From Desulfobacula sp. (lineage in GTDB: Bacteria > Desulfobacterota > Desulfobacteria > Desulfobacterales > Desulfobacteraceae), in the NCBI GenBank assembly GCA_023701135.1, contig JAMPXP010000019.1:44242-108241 (forward strand): a DNA stretch of 64,000 nt. The letters are read 5' to 3'. Both the position numbers and the translations under genes were made by a program. The notes under the pieces were generated by a model. The model was given only the letters and a program-made list of their open reading frames with translations, was not told the DNA's origin and searched no databases. This document shows, in pieces, positions 46,400-54,815 of the stretch (the stretch's first letter is position 1; each line of letters begins with the position of its first letter).

Positions 46400-47794
46400 T
46401 CATATCTGAGAAATCACAATTTCAATGGAGGTATCTTCCGGTGCATTATCCCAAAAAAGAGCCATGTCTCCGGATCGTTTGATCTCTTCCCATAAATGAT
46501 GCTTTGAATCGATTCTGAAATAATAGGAACCCGCTCGTTTGGGCATTCCCGGAGGAGGGACCAGGCGGTGTTTGACCGGAACGCCCGGCAGTGCCCTGGA
46601 AATCATATTGTCTATGTTTTTTGAATTCCCGATTTTTACGATTTTCTGCATGTCATTGATAATCAGATCCGGGTCTGCAAGGCTTTTCAATACGAGGAAA
46701 TACAGGTAGGAATCCCTGAATTCTTCGGCCGGAAGCTGGGCCCTGAAATAATTGGCTTCCCTTGCCATGCTGAATATACTTTCACCGCCGATGGAAATCC
46801 CCCTTAACAATTCACCCAGCAGGACCTGGGCCTCATTAAAACAGTGATAAAGATTCTCGTGGTCATATTCCGGGAGCAGGGGCATGCCGTCTTTCAACTG
46901 GCCCAGGGCATTGATCCGGTCTGTGAAGGTGCTCAAATCTCCAACCATCTGCCGCAGGACCCCATAGGCCGTTTCCGGGTGGAAGGTTTTCAGCTCGATG
47001 ATATGGTTTAAAAGGGGGAGAGCCCGGTTTAAGGCGCTTAAAACCAGTAGGTGAGGTAAAAAATGGGCATCAAAATCCGAGGTCAGCCCCTGGGAAAATT
47101 TATAGGATTCAAATATCCGGCTCCGGGAAATGATGTTTTCCCTTAGATTTTTTAATATCTTCATCAGGATATCCGAACCGGAAATCAGATAGGTGGGGGC
47201 AATAAAGGCTTTTGACAGGCCTATCTTTTCTTCTTTCAGCTCCAGCCGGCCCACGGGGATCATTAAATATTCCTTGAAGCTGTCAATTTCATGATCCCAG
47301 AAAATTTTAACGATAAGATCCATTTTCCGGACATTGGCCGGGTTTCCGCCTTCATGAAGGTCTTTTACGCTTTCAGGCTCAACAGAGGAGATGTAGCGGG
47401 TGCCGACCGGGTCAATGCCGCCCTGTGAATCAAGGGAGGTTGTATTTTTGTCAAATTCATTCCATTTCTTGATCCCCAGGTACACGGTCACCGGGGTCTC
47501 TCCTTCGACATCAAAGGACAAGTCTGCAAAAGACCGGGTCTGGACCACGGCATTGCCCGGATATTTCGCCCAGGTGCCGTCCTGAAAAATCAGTTCACAG
47601 GCTTCGATTTCAATGGACCGCTGTGAAAGGGCGGTATCCTGAACGGCAAACCGGCCGCATCCCCAGAAAAAAGGAGAATGATAAAGGTTGTGGGGGGTGA
47701 GCAGGGATTTGACAAAGGCATCGTTCTGCTGAAAATGGTGGGGCTGCAGAAAAAGCCCCTGGTGCCATAATATCGGTTTTGAAGGATTATTCAT
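46400..47794 (-). CDS. tssK: TssK, T6SS baseplate-to-membrane connector
   Basis: This 464-residue protein is TssK (ImpJ/VasE), which links the baseplate to the TssJLM complex. The N terminus holds the family marks ILWHQGLFLQPHHFQQ and LYHSPFFWGCGRF, and later LPHLLVLSALNRALPLL. The start overlaps the tssJ stop by 8 bases. The C-terminal part (PGVPVKHRLVPPPGMPKR) is also typical. The length matches the family. Confidence 0.94.
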   Translation of the reverse strand: MNNPSKPILWHQGLFLQPHHFQQNDAFVKSLLTPHNLYHSPFFWGCGRFAVQDTALSQRSIEIEACELIFQDGTWAKYPGNAVVQTRSFADLSFDVEGETPVTVYLGIKKWNEFDKNTTSLDSQGGIDPVGTRYISSVEPESVKDLHEGGNPANVRKMDLIVKIFWDHEIDSFKEYLMIPVGRLELKEEKIGLSKAFIAPTYLISGSDILMKILKNLRENIISRSRIFESYKFSQGLTSDFDAHFLPHLLVLSALNRALPLLNHIIELKTFHPETAYGVLRQMVGDLSTFTDRINALGQLKDGMPLLPEYDHENLYHCFNEAQVLLGELLRGISIGGESIFSMAREANYFRAQLPAEEFRDSYLYFLVLKSLADPDLIINDMQKIVKIGNSKNIDNMISRALPGVPVKHRLVPPPGMPKRAGSYYFRIDSKHHLWEEIKRSGDMALFWDNAPEDTSIEIVISQI

Positions 47795-48353
47795 CCAATA
47801 GAATTCCTTTTATATCATGCTCTTTTAACATCAGATTGATTTTTATATCCGGGATGACCGCCACCTCCTTTTTAAAGAAGAGTCGGCCTTGTTTTTCAAT
47901 TTTGTGGGGGATCTCAAAAAAACAGGTGGCCCTTGCCGGCATCAGATCAAAATAGCCGGCAACAACACCCACCCAACGGGTTTTTTCAGCCCGGTCAAAG
48001 ACCAGTTTTTTGGATTCCCCGGGATCAATGAATATCTTTTTGACCGCCTGTACACTGGGATCAAAATTCTGCGCCGAGAGCAATTTTTTAAGCCCGTCCT
48101 GATATTCCGACAGTTCGACAAATTTATTGATATTGTCGAACTGGTAAATCACTACCTGGATCGCATGGGAGGACCCTTTAAATTCATTGAGCATTGCATC
48201 GGCCTGGTAGGAGATCTCAATGCTTTTGGGTTTATAGACCCATTCGGGTTCCGGCTTTGGGGGCTCTTTGCTGCTACAGGAAGGCATAAGTAAAAAAGAT
48301 AAAATCAGAAGACGCTTTAGTAAGAAAAGAAATAATCTACTCATGGGATTCAT
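47787..48353 (-). CDS. tssJ: TssJ, outer-membrane T6SS lipoprotein
   Basis: This 188-residue lipoprotein is the first gene of the structural operon. Its signal peptide (LLKRLLILSFLLMPSC) ends in a somewhat unusual lipobox with cysteine at residue 26. The mature part shows TssJ features: SIEISYQADAMLNEF, VVIYQFDNINKFVEL and VVAGYFDLMPARATCFFEI. I chose the ATG at 48353, preceded by GGAAGA at good distance, over an earlier in-frame ATG at 48392. It would anchor TssM to the outer membrane. Upstream on the minus strand, TTGACA (48422-48417) is present but I see no convincing -10. Confidence 0.88.
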   Translation of the reverse strand: MNPMSRLFLFLLKRLLILSFLLMPSCSSKEPPKPEPEWVYKPKSIEISYQADAMLNEFKGSSHAIQVVIYQFDNINKFVELSEYQDGLKKLLSAQNFDPSVQAVKKIFIDPGESKKLVFDRAEKTRWVGVVAGYFDLMPARATCFFEIPHKIEKQGRLFFKKEVAVIPDIKINLMLKEHDIKGILLDE

Positions 48354-48513
48354 TTTTTCTTCCAATGCATGATTTAAAATTATATGAATCATTTCCTTAA
48401 TATATTAATCATGCCCTGTCAATGCCGTATTATGCTGCCCTGAAAGCATTTCGGGGGATATTCCTTTTAGGTTGAAATGTGATTCTAAAAAGGATAAGGG
48501 ATGAGGAGAATAA

Positions 48514-48582
48514 ATGTTTAGGTTCGTTGTATTCATATCCCGCCGCCTCATCCATCACCATCTCAGGGACGTGAATTCTTAA
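48514..48582 (+). CDS. 22-codon upstream ORF (leader peptide candidate)
   Basis: ATG at 48514 follows a strong GAGGAG site, and the frame gives MFRFVVFISRRLIHHHLRDVNS before TAA. It ends 21 bases before the STAS start. The product is too short to be recognised, but the ribosome binding site is far better than that of the STAS gene (AAGGGG). It could control STAS-HATPase expression by coupling or attenuation. The remainder of the 250-base gap from tssJ holds no other feature I can support. Confidence 0.35.
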   Translation: MFRFVVFISRRLIHHHLRDVNS

Positions 48583-48603
48583 CGGTTATAAGGGGCTGGC
48601 CGA

Positions 48604-48948
48604 ATGAACATTGCCATTACAGTCGAAAAAGCAGCGGATTATTCCATCGTAAATGTCTCAGGGAAAATCGATGCCTCAACATCGGATGCGCTTGAAGATG
48701 TCCTGGTTGACCTGCTGGGGCAAGGAGAAAAAAATATTATTTTAAGTTTAAAGGATACGGTCTATATCAGCAGCGCCGGTCTCAGGGTCCTGGTGGTGAT
48801 TGCAAAACAGGTTTATGATTCCGGTCATTTCTGCCTGTGCAATGCCAGTGATAATGTCCTGGAAATTATTGAGATGGCCGGATTCAATGTTTTTATGAAT
48901 ATATATGAAGATCTCTCAACTGCAAAAGAAAAAATAAAAGCAGATTAA
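48604..48948 (+). CDS. STAS-domain anti-anti-sigma factor-like protein (RsbV/SpoIIAA-like)
   Basis: This 114-residue protein is a single STAS domain. The loop DTVYISSAGLRVLV around residues 55-68 contains the serine pair that partner-switch kinases phosphorylate. In the known scheme, the unphosphorylated form binds the HATPase protein and frees its target; the PP2C phosphatase restores that form. The ATG of the HATPase gene follows its TAA directly. The divergent T6SS operon and the distant SpoIIE phosphatase (17228) suggest a common module. The sigma factor or other target is not in the window. Confidence 0.85.
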   Translation: MNIAITVEKAADYSIVNVSGKIDASTSDALEDVLVDLLGQGEKNIILSLKDTVYISSAGLRVLVVIAKQVYDSGHFCLCNASDNVLEIIEMAGFNVFMNIYEDLSTAKEKIKAD

Positions 48949-49353
48949 ATGAACATAAAATCTTTCAGCCCCCGGATTGAGTCGGTTCATGAAATTCAGG
49001 AATTTGTCAGGGAACCCTTTTTGGCCCTTGGCGCCGGTGAAAAAAAGCTGATGAAAATCGATTTGCTGGTTGAAGAGATTGTTGTGAATATCGTGCGGTA
49101 TGGGGGGATGGCCGTTGAGAGCGGTTTTATTGATGTCGCAATAGACACGGTAGATGATAAAATCATTCTGGAAATATCGGATAACGGGCTGGCCTTTAAT
49201 CCGCTGGAACAGGAGGGGCCGGATCTTACAGCAGGCTTGGATGAGCGTCGTCCGGGGGGGTTGGGTATTTTTTTTGTGAAGCAGATTGCAGAGGAAATTC
49301 GATATCAGCGCCGTGACCATAAGAATCATCTTCGTCTTTGCCTGGACCTTTAA
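48949..49353 (+). CDS. HATPase_c anti-sigma/serine kinase-like protein (RsbW-like)
   Basis: This 134-residue ATP-binding protein belongs to the GHKL family of anti-sigma serine kinases. The N box (LVEEIVVNIVRYG near 36-48), the G1 box (ISDNGLAFNP near 78) and the G2 box (PGGLGIFFVKQI near 105) are present. It should phosphorylate the adjacent STAS protein and, when free of it, bind an unknown target. The start codon follows the STAS stop with no gap, so the two are co-translated. It is convergent with the TPR-like gene, 19 bases away. Confidence 0.85.
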   Translation: MNIKSFSPRIESVHEIQEFVREPFLALGAGEKKLMKIDLLVEEIVVNIVRYGGMAVESGFIDVAIDTVDDKIILEISDNGLAFNPLEQEGPDLTAGLDERRPGGLGIFFVKQIAEEIRYQRRDHKNHLRLCLDL

Positions 49354-49372
49354 CGCTTAGCCTGTTCTTCTG

Positions 49373-50518
49373 CTATTCCTTGGGCTTAATGTCCGGGTCG
49401 AGTGTTTTTGTCTTGGATTTCAGGAAAGAATATTTTCCTTTATGGGGGATGGGATCATCCGCGGCTTCGACACCTGAATCCGTTTTTGTCGCTTTAATCT
49501 CAGCGGCCGGGTTTTTTTCCGGTGCCACCGGTGCCACCGGCTCCTGGGGCGCGGGCAAGGGCTGCGTCTCTTCAACCGGTCCGGAATCTTGACGGATTTC
49601 CGGAGGGGCCGTGGAAGTGCCCGTCTCCGAGGTCTTTTCCGGAGATTTCAGAAATTGGAGAAAAAACAGGATCAGGGCCAGGCAAAGGACAATGACGGCA
49701 AGGCGGGTGATCCAGGGATCTTTTCCCCCTTTGCCCCAAAGGTGGCGGATCAACAAAAAAGGCGTTCTGCCCATTGGGCCATGGGGGTAACCGGCCGGAG
49801 GGGGGCCGGGAAAAGCCGGATGTGGGTGACTGCCCTGGGGTTGAAGAAAATGAAGGCACAGGACATCCAAGGCCTTCAGGATGGAAGGGGCGGATAGTCC
49901 CAGGGCCTGTTCGTTGAGCCGTTTAAGGGCCTTGTCATCCAGGCTGAGTTCTCCATGGGGAGAGAGTCTTGTCGCATAGGCCGAGAGAATTTTGGCATGG
50001 GCTTCGCTGGAAAGGGCCTTTGCCAAAGCGGCAAGGTATAAAAAAGGCTCCCACATGGTCACCTGGTTCAGCATTTTCATGGCCACAATGCTTTTGATCC
50101 AGCAGGGGATGGCCTCGGCCAACCGGCCTGTTTCAAAGGCGAGGAACCCGAGTCTTTCATACAAAAGAAATTTTCCCCGTCCGGATTCCAGCCCGGCCAA
50201 GAGTATTTTTTTTGCAGCCTCCGGCTGGCCGTTTTTCTGAAGGATCAGCGCCTTGAAGGCATAAATGAAATCAAGATCCTTAAGGGTTTGGTGGTGCTGG
50301 TCCAGAATCATCCAAGCATCCTCCAGAAGGCCCTGCCGCATAAGCCCGGGAATTTCTTTCAACCCTTCCATCCGGGATGGGATGCGATCATCAGGGGAAG
50401 GAAGAAAATCAAGGACAAAACAACCGTCGCAAAAACCGTCTCCGGTGAGGGGAGGCGCTTTCAGGTTTTTATTGTCCGGTGCAACAGGTATGTTTTCTTT
50501 GGTCATGCCTATATCCAT
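49373..50518 (-). CDS. Membrane protein with TPR-like helices and acidic/proline-rich tail
   Basis: I do not recognise this 381-residue protein as a named family. Helical repeats like tetratricopeptides occupy about residues 55-175 (ILQKNGQPEAAKKILLAGLE, LLYERLGFLAFETGRLAEA). A proline-rich linker (near 235-255) leads to one membrane segment (RLAVIVLCLALILFFLQFL near 270-290). A charged proline/glutamate-rich tail ends the chain. The start may be ATG at 50518 or, five codons later, at 50506. It lies at the T6SS border opposite the STAS-HATPase pair, so a linked accessory role is possible but not shown. Confidence 0.75.
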   Translation of the reverse strand: MDIGMTKENIPVAPDNKNLKAPPLTGDGFCDGCFVLDFLPSPDDRIPSRMEGLKEIPGLMRQGLLEDAWMILDQHHQTLKDLDFIYAFKALILQKNGQPEAAKKILLAGLESGRGKFLLYERLGFLAFETGRLAEAIPCWIKSIVAMKMLNQVTMWEPFLYLAALAKALSSEAHAKILSAYATRLSPHGELSLDDKALKRLNEQALGLSAPSILKALDVLCLHFLQPQGSHPHPAFPGPPPAGYPHGPMGRTPFLLIRHLWGKGGKDPWITRLAVIVLCLALILFFLQFLKSPEKTSETGTSTAPPEIRQDSGPVEETQPLPAPQEPVAPVAPEKNPAAEIKATKTDSGVEAADDPIPHKGKYSFLKSKTKTLDPDIKPKE

Positions 50519-50703
50519 ACGGGTTTTTTACCGGGATATCAATATCATATCCGGGTTAAAGGGCAAGCAGTTTTCTGTTTTTGTTTTTTATCCGGGTGTT
50601 CCGGGCCTGCCTGCGCTCTTGACAATGCTCTGAAAACAGCCGTATATCTTTATTCCATAACGCGTTTTGAACACGGATACAAACCGGAAAAAAAGGATAT
50701 CCC

Positions 50704-51702
50704 ATGAATTTTACACGATTTCCAAGACGAAAATATATCCAGGCCCCCACCCCCATAGAACCCATGCCTGCCCTGAGCCGGGCCCTGGGAAAAGAGATCA
50801 ACCTTTATATCAAACGGGACGACCTGCTTCCCGGCGCCGCCGGCGGCAACAAGACCCGGAAGTTGGAGTTCTGCCTGGGCGATGCCCTGACAAAGGGAGC
50901 GGATACCATCATCACCTGCGGGGCCGTGCAGTCCAATCACTGCCGCCTGACCCTTTCCTGGTCCGTAAAAGAGGGTCTGGATTGCCATCTTATGCTTGAG
51001 GAGCGCGTCAAGGGCTCCTATCAAAAAGAAGGCTCGGGCAATCATTTTCTCTTTGAGCTGTTGGGTGTTAAAAGCCTTGAAGTGGTCCCGGGCGGAACCG
51101 ATATGAAGGCTGCCATGGAACAAAAGGCCGCCGCCTTGGCCGCCCTGGGCAAAAAACCCTATATCATTCCCGGCGGGGCCTCCAATGCCGTCGGCGCCAT
51201 GGGCTATGCCGCCTGTGCTGAAGAAACCATGAACCAGCTCAATGACCTGCATCTTCAGATAGACCACATCATTGTCCCCTCGGGGTCAGCCGGGACCCAT
51301 GCCGGGATGGCCGTGGGCATGAAGGGGGTCAATGCCGGGATTCCCATCCGGGGGGTCAATGTGTCAAGGCCCAAGAATATCCAGGAGAAAATCGTTTATC
51401 AACTGGCCCTGGAAACGGCTGAGAAACTGGGTTTAAAATGGGGATTGGCCCGTGAGGACATTGTCTGTTTTGACGATTATGTGGGGCCGGGGTATTCCCT
51501 TCCCACCGCCGCCATGGTGGAGGCGGTCACCCTTTTCGCCAGAACCGAGGCCATCCTCCTGGACCCGGTCTATTCCGGCAAGGCCGCGGCCGGACTCATT
51601 GATTTTATCCGGAAAGACCATTTCAAGAAAGGCGCCAATGTGCTTTTCCTTCATACCGGCGGATCACCGGCCCTGTATGCCTATATGGACGTCTTCAGAT
51701 AG
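50704..51702 (+). CDS. dcyD: D-cysteine desulfhydrase / ACC-deaminase family PLP enzyme
   Basis: This 332-residue enzyme belongs to the fold-type II PLP family of D-cysteine desulfhydrase. That enzyme turns D-cysteine into pyruvate, H2S and ammonia; relatives open 1-aminocyclopropane-1-carboxylate. The PLP lysine lies in GGNKTRKLEF near residue 53. The phosphate-binding loop is seen as SGSAGTHAGMAVG near 198. The motif AVQSNHCR near 80 supports the family. The gene starts 185 bases from the convergent-side TPR gene, and a racemase-family gene follows 50 bases later. D-cysteine is the likely substrate, but the ACC-deaminase alternative cannot be ruled out by eye. Confidence 0.85.
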   Translation: MNFTRFPRRKYIQAPTPIEPMPALSRALGKEINLYIKRDDLLPGAAGGNKTRKLEFCLGDALTKGADTIITCGAVQSNHCRLTLSWSVKEGLDCHLMLEERVKGSYQKEGSGNHFLFELLGVKSLEVVPGGTDMKAAMEQKAAALAALGKKPYIIPGGASNAVGAMGYAACAEETMNQLNDLHLQIDHIIVPSGSAGTHAGMAVGMKGVNAGIPIRGVNVSRPKNIQEKIVYQLALETAEKLGLKWGLAREDIVCFDDYVGPGYSLPTAAMVEAVTLFARTEAILLDPVYSGKAAAGLIDFIRKDHFKKGANVLFLHTGGSPALYAYMDVFR

Positions 51703-51752
51703 GGGCGGGCTTCCCGGAAATAAATGAAACCCCAGGGGGAGGAGGAAAAAGA

Positions 51753-52469
51753 ATGATGGCGGATACCCGGGAAAAGACGGTGGGCATCATCGGCGGCATG
51801 GGTCCCGAGGCCACGGTGGACCTCATGCAGCGCATCATCCGGCTGACCCCGGCCCTGGATGACAGGGACCATATCCATTGCCTGGTGGACAATAATCCCA
51901 AGATCCCGTCCCGCATCAAGGCCATCATCGAGGGTAAAGGGGAAGATCCCGGGCCCTGTATGGCCGGTATGGCCCAAGGCCTGGAGGCTGCGGGGGCTGA
52001 TTTTCTGGCCATTGCCTGCAATACGGCCCATGTTTATTATGACATCGTGTGTGCGGCCGTCCGCATTCCCGTCATCCATATGGTAAAAGCGGTTCTGGAT
52101 CATTTGACGGAATTTCATCCGGGCTGCTCCGGCATCGGGATATTGGCATCTCCGGCCATCCGGATCACCGGGCTCTATGACAATATCCTGGGGCCTGCCG
52201 GAATCCGGATGATCTATCCGGACCCGGAGGAGCAGAAAGGGCTGTTCCAGGTCATCCGGCAGGTTAAAGCCGGGGATCTGGGCTCAGGGGTTCAAGAGCA
52301 ATATGACCGGGTCTGCGGTCATCTGAAAAAGAAGGGTGCGGACCTGGCAGTCGTGGCCTGCACGGAGCTGAGTATCCTTGGCCGGGAAAAGGCCCCTGCC
52401 GTCCTGGATGCGGCCGAGGTCCTGGCCAAACGGATCGTGGATGTGGCCAAAGGGATTAAATCCATTTGA
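51753..52469 (+). CDS. Aspartate/glutamate racemase family protein
   Basis: This 238-residue protein has the Asp/Glu racemase fold. GIIGGMGPEATVDL is near the start, and one catalytic cysteine is seen in IACNTAHVYYD near residue 90. The second is in VVACTELSIL near 197. Such cofactor-free enzymes invert L- and D-aspartate. GGAGGAGGAAAAAGA precedes the start codon. Two ATG codons stand in tandem; I used the first. The neighbours are an amino-acid PLP enzyme and a convergent radical SAM protein, 15 bases away. Confidence 0.88.
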   Translation: MMADTREKTVGIIGGMGPEATVDLMQRIIRLTPALDDRDHIHCLVDNNPKIPSRIKAIIEGKGEDPGPCMAGMAQGLEAAGADFLAIACNTAHVYYDIVCAAVRIPVIHMVKAVLDHLTEFHPGCSGIGILASPAIRITGLYDNILGPAGIRMIYPDPEEQKGLFQVIRQVKAGDLGSGVQEQYDRVCGHLKKKGADLAVVACTELSILGREKAPAVLDAAEVLAKRIVDVAKGIKSI

Positions 52470-52484
52470 TGCGGGAGAAACCCC

Positions 52485-54449
52485 TTATCTTTTTTTAGGC
52501 CTGGGTCTGCCGGAGCGGATGGCTTTTTCAGGATGGACCAGGGGCAGGGCCTTTGCCAGAACCTCATACTGCTCTTGGCTGACGGCTTTCAGCCCATGGA
52601 TCAGGTGATCCCAGATCCCGGACTCATGATTCCCGGCCCGGTCCATGATCTTTTGGATATCGTACCGGATTTTCAGGCCGGATTTTTGTCCGGGAAGGGC
52701 CATGCACCGCTGCGTTTTGGCCTGCTCCTTGAAGATGTCCCTGCCGGCCCGGGCATACCATAACAGCGTATGGGCCGTGGACAGGGAACCGGCCCAGGGA
52801 TAATCGTGGAGCCACCACTGCCGGGACAGGGCGTCAATGGCATCATCGATCCGCTCCTGGTCTTCAAAAGACCGGGAGGGCCCTGAACTTTCATAGAAAA
52901 GGGCGGTCCCCAGTTCGTCTCCGGACAGTTGCCAGATCTGCCGGATTTCATACTGTTCCGGGTGAAGGGCCACGTGGGAGCCGTGCCAGAGGCCGAAGCG
53001 GCCGCAGATAAAAAGGGCGATGTCTTTTTTCAGGTCCCGGATGAACTGAAGGGTGGTGTTTGCCTCGGCCAGGGTTTCCGTGGGAAAGGCGTTAAAGCAC
53101 ATGGCTTCCACGGCAATGCCTTGCCCGGCAAGGTTTTTCACGGCAGCCGCCATGGTCTCCGGGGTGATCCCCTTATGAATGAGTTTCAGCACCCTGGGCG
53201 AGGCCGATTCAATGCCCAGGGCAATGGACAGGGCCCCCCCGTCTTTCAGATCCCGGCAACAGTCCTTTGTCAATGTTTTTTCCGGTCTCATGTCCGATGA
53301 CCAGCGGATATTCAGATGTTCTTTTTGTAAGGCCAGCGAAAGGGCCCTTGCCGTGGCCGGCAGAAAGGCATCCTGGGAAAAATAAAAATTCCGGCACTGG
53401 TGGCGGGAGGAAAGAGCCTTTAAATGGGTCGTCATATCCGGGATTTTCCGTTCGCGGTACCGGGCCGTTCCTGAATCACAGAGCCCGTAATGGCAGAAGG
53501 CGCATTTCCCCCAGTAACAGCCCCGGGTGGGGTCATAGGGCAGCACCAATTCCGGTGAGAAATATAAATCCAGGGGAAGACCGTCAAAATCCGGGGGCGG
53601 GAGTTGTTCCAGCCGGGTGTGGGTCCGGCCGGTGATGATTCGTTCCGGTTTTCCTCCGGACGACAGGGTCTGGACAAGCTCCAGCAGCGCTTCTTCTCCT
53701 TCATACAGCACGGCGGAATCAAAGGGGCCCATGATCCGTGTCCGGGCTTCCGGGCTTTGGCGGACAAGGATCTGGGTGATGGCAGGTCCTCCCACAGTGA
53801 GGTGGACCTGGGGAAACCGCGCCTTCAGATGATAGGCCAGGGAAAATCCAGGCTGGACCTGGCCCGGAAAGACCATGGATATCCCGATGAGGATGGGATT
53901 TTCCAGGGCCAGTCGGTCCCCAATGGCCGTAAAACAGTCATGGAAGGGATTTTTTTCAGGTGCGGCATCGGCCCGGATCTGCGCCGGAGTCAGGAGGGAA
54001 AAGGGGGTCCGGTATCCGGTAAAATCAAGGGACAAAGGGTGATGGGCCGCCCCGATGAGGTTGAGCCCGGCCTGGACCGTCTGAACCGCGGCCTCATAGT
54101 CGGGGCCGTTGAAAAACCGTTTTCCGGTCCTGTCCCGAAGAACGGTCACGGCATGGTCCACGGCCTCGGGAACCCAGGAGAGGGTCTGCGCCTCCCAGAG
54201 CCGGACATACTGAAGCTGGTCCCTGTGACCCAGGAAGGGCTGTTTGTCCAGTTTTTTCAAATCAACCTGGATTTTTTGGACCATTTTCGTCATGACGGCC
54301 CTGCACAGCAGTCCGTCATAGGCTTCCACATTGGCATCAATGGGGATCACCTTTTCTCCGTGGGCCCTCAGCCAAGCGGTCAGAGCCGGGAGGGCAAGAT
54401 AGGGTGCCGTCGGGTCACAGGTGGGCGGGTAGATCAGGGCAATGGTCAT
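52485..54449 (-). CDS. Radical SAM protein with B12-binding-type N terminus
   Basis: This 654-residue protein looks like a B12-binding radical SAM enzyme. The N-terminal third has the cobalamin-binding-like Rossmann pattern (LIYPPTCDPTAPYLALPALTAWL). The radical SAM cluster motif GCYWGKCAFCHYG, with three cysteines spaced CxxxxCxxC, is near residue 315. The C-terminal part is not recognised. The substrate is unknown; similar proteins modify peptides or lipids, or methylate unusual carbons. AGGATC lies near the start at 54449. It is convergent with the racemase-family gene and divergent from a glucan-synthase-like gene. Confidence 0.8.
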   Translation of the reverse strand: MTIALIYPPTCDPTAPYLALPALTAWLRAHGEKVIPIDANVEAYDGLLCRAVMTKMVQKIQVDLKKLDKQPFLGHRDQLQYVRLWEAQTLSWVPEAVDHAVTVLRDRTGKRFFNGPDYEAAVQTVQAGLNLIGAAHHPLSLDFTGYRTPFSLLTPAQIRADAAPEKNPFHDCFTAIGDRLALENPILIGISMVFPGQVQPGFSLAYHLKARFPQVHLTVGGPAITQILVRQSPEARTRIMGPFDSAVLYEGEEALLELVQTLSSGGKPERIITGRTHTRLEQLPPPDFDGLPLDLYFSPELVLPYDPTRGCYWGKCAFCHYGLCDSGTARYRERKIPDMTTHLKALSSRHQCRNFYFSQDAFLPATARALSLALQKEHLNIRWSSDMRPEKTLTKDCCRDLKDGGALSIALGIESASPRVLKLIHKGITPETMAAAVKNLAGQGIAVEAMCFNAFPTETLAEANTTLQFIRDLKKDIALFICGRFGLWHGSHVALHPEQYEIRQIWQLSGDELGTALFYESSGPSRSFEDQERIDDAIDALSRQWWLHDYPWAGSLSTAHTLLWYARAGRDIFKEQAKTQRCMALPGQKSGLKIRYDIQKIMDRAGNHESGIWDHLIHGLKAVSQEQYEVLAKALPLVHPEKAIRSGRPRPKKR

Positions 54450-54815
54450 GAAAGATCCTTAAATATATCTCGGAGAGGTCCGGCTTTTGTGTTTTTTATC
54501 CTGGTTTATTTTTTATCCTGAAAAGGATCATACCAGTTGTGGCATTTAAAAAAAAGCGGCATAAGGGTTTGTATTGACAAAAACCGGGAATCTGTCTAAT
54601 GAATCCTTCAGGTTTGATCAGAACCTGCGGTTTAGATGAGGGTCACAAAAAATGGATTCAAAAGAAATATTACACCCGGGCGATGATCGGCTCCATCAGG
54701 AGCCTGAGCCCCTCCGCGGCAGCCCTTGAACCAGTGGGCGAAACGCGCTGCCCTGATAGAATCCTTGTATTTATATTGACAAAGAAACCATAATTGCACT
54801 ATAATCTCCCGCTTT
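54450..54815. other. Intergenic region between radical SAM and GH17-GT2 genes
   Basis: This 366-base gap has two promoter-like pairs in the plus direction. The first is TTGACA at 54574 with a poor -10 (TAATGA) after 17 bases. The second is listed separately at 54776. Between them lies a GC-rich stretch (about 54665-54760) able to fold into several hairpins. A short minus-strand frame ending in a stop there is too small to support as a gene. An RNA could be made from the first promoter, but I cannot name it. Confidence 0.4.
54776..54805 (+). promoter_or_regulatory. Sigma70-type promoter, near-leaderless, for the GH17-GT2 gene
   Basis: TTGACA (54776-54781) and TATAAT (54800-54805) are both perfect and 18 bases apart. 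Transcription would begin near 54812, only about 4 bases before the ATG at 54816, and there is no Shine-Dalgarno sequence. The mRNA should be nearly leaderless. Confidence 0.65.

Noticed and set aside
48394..48422. Promoter for the T6SS structural operon from TTGACA at 48422
   Set aside because: A -10 hexamer at normal spacing is missing (TAAGGA), and no sigma54 GG-N10-GC pair is visible either, so no promoter is called.
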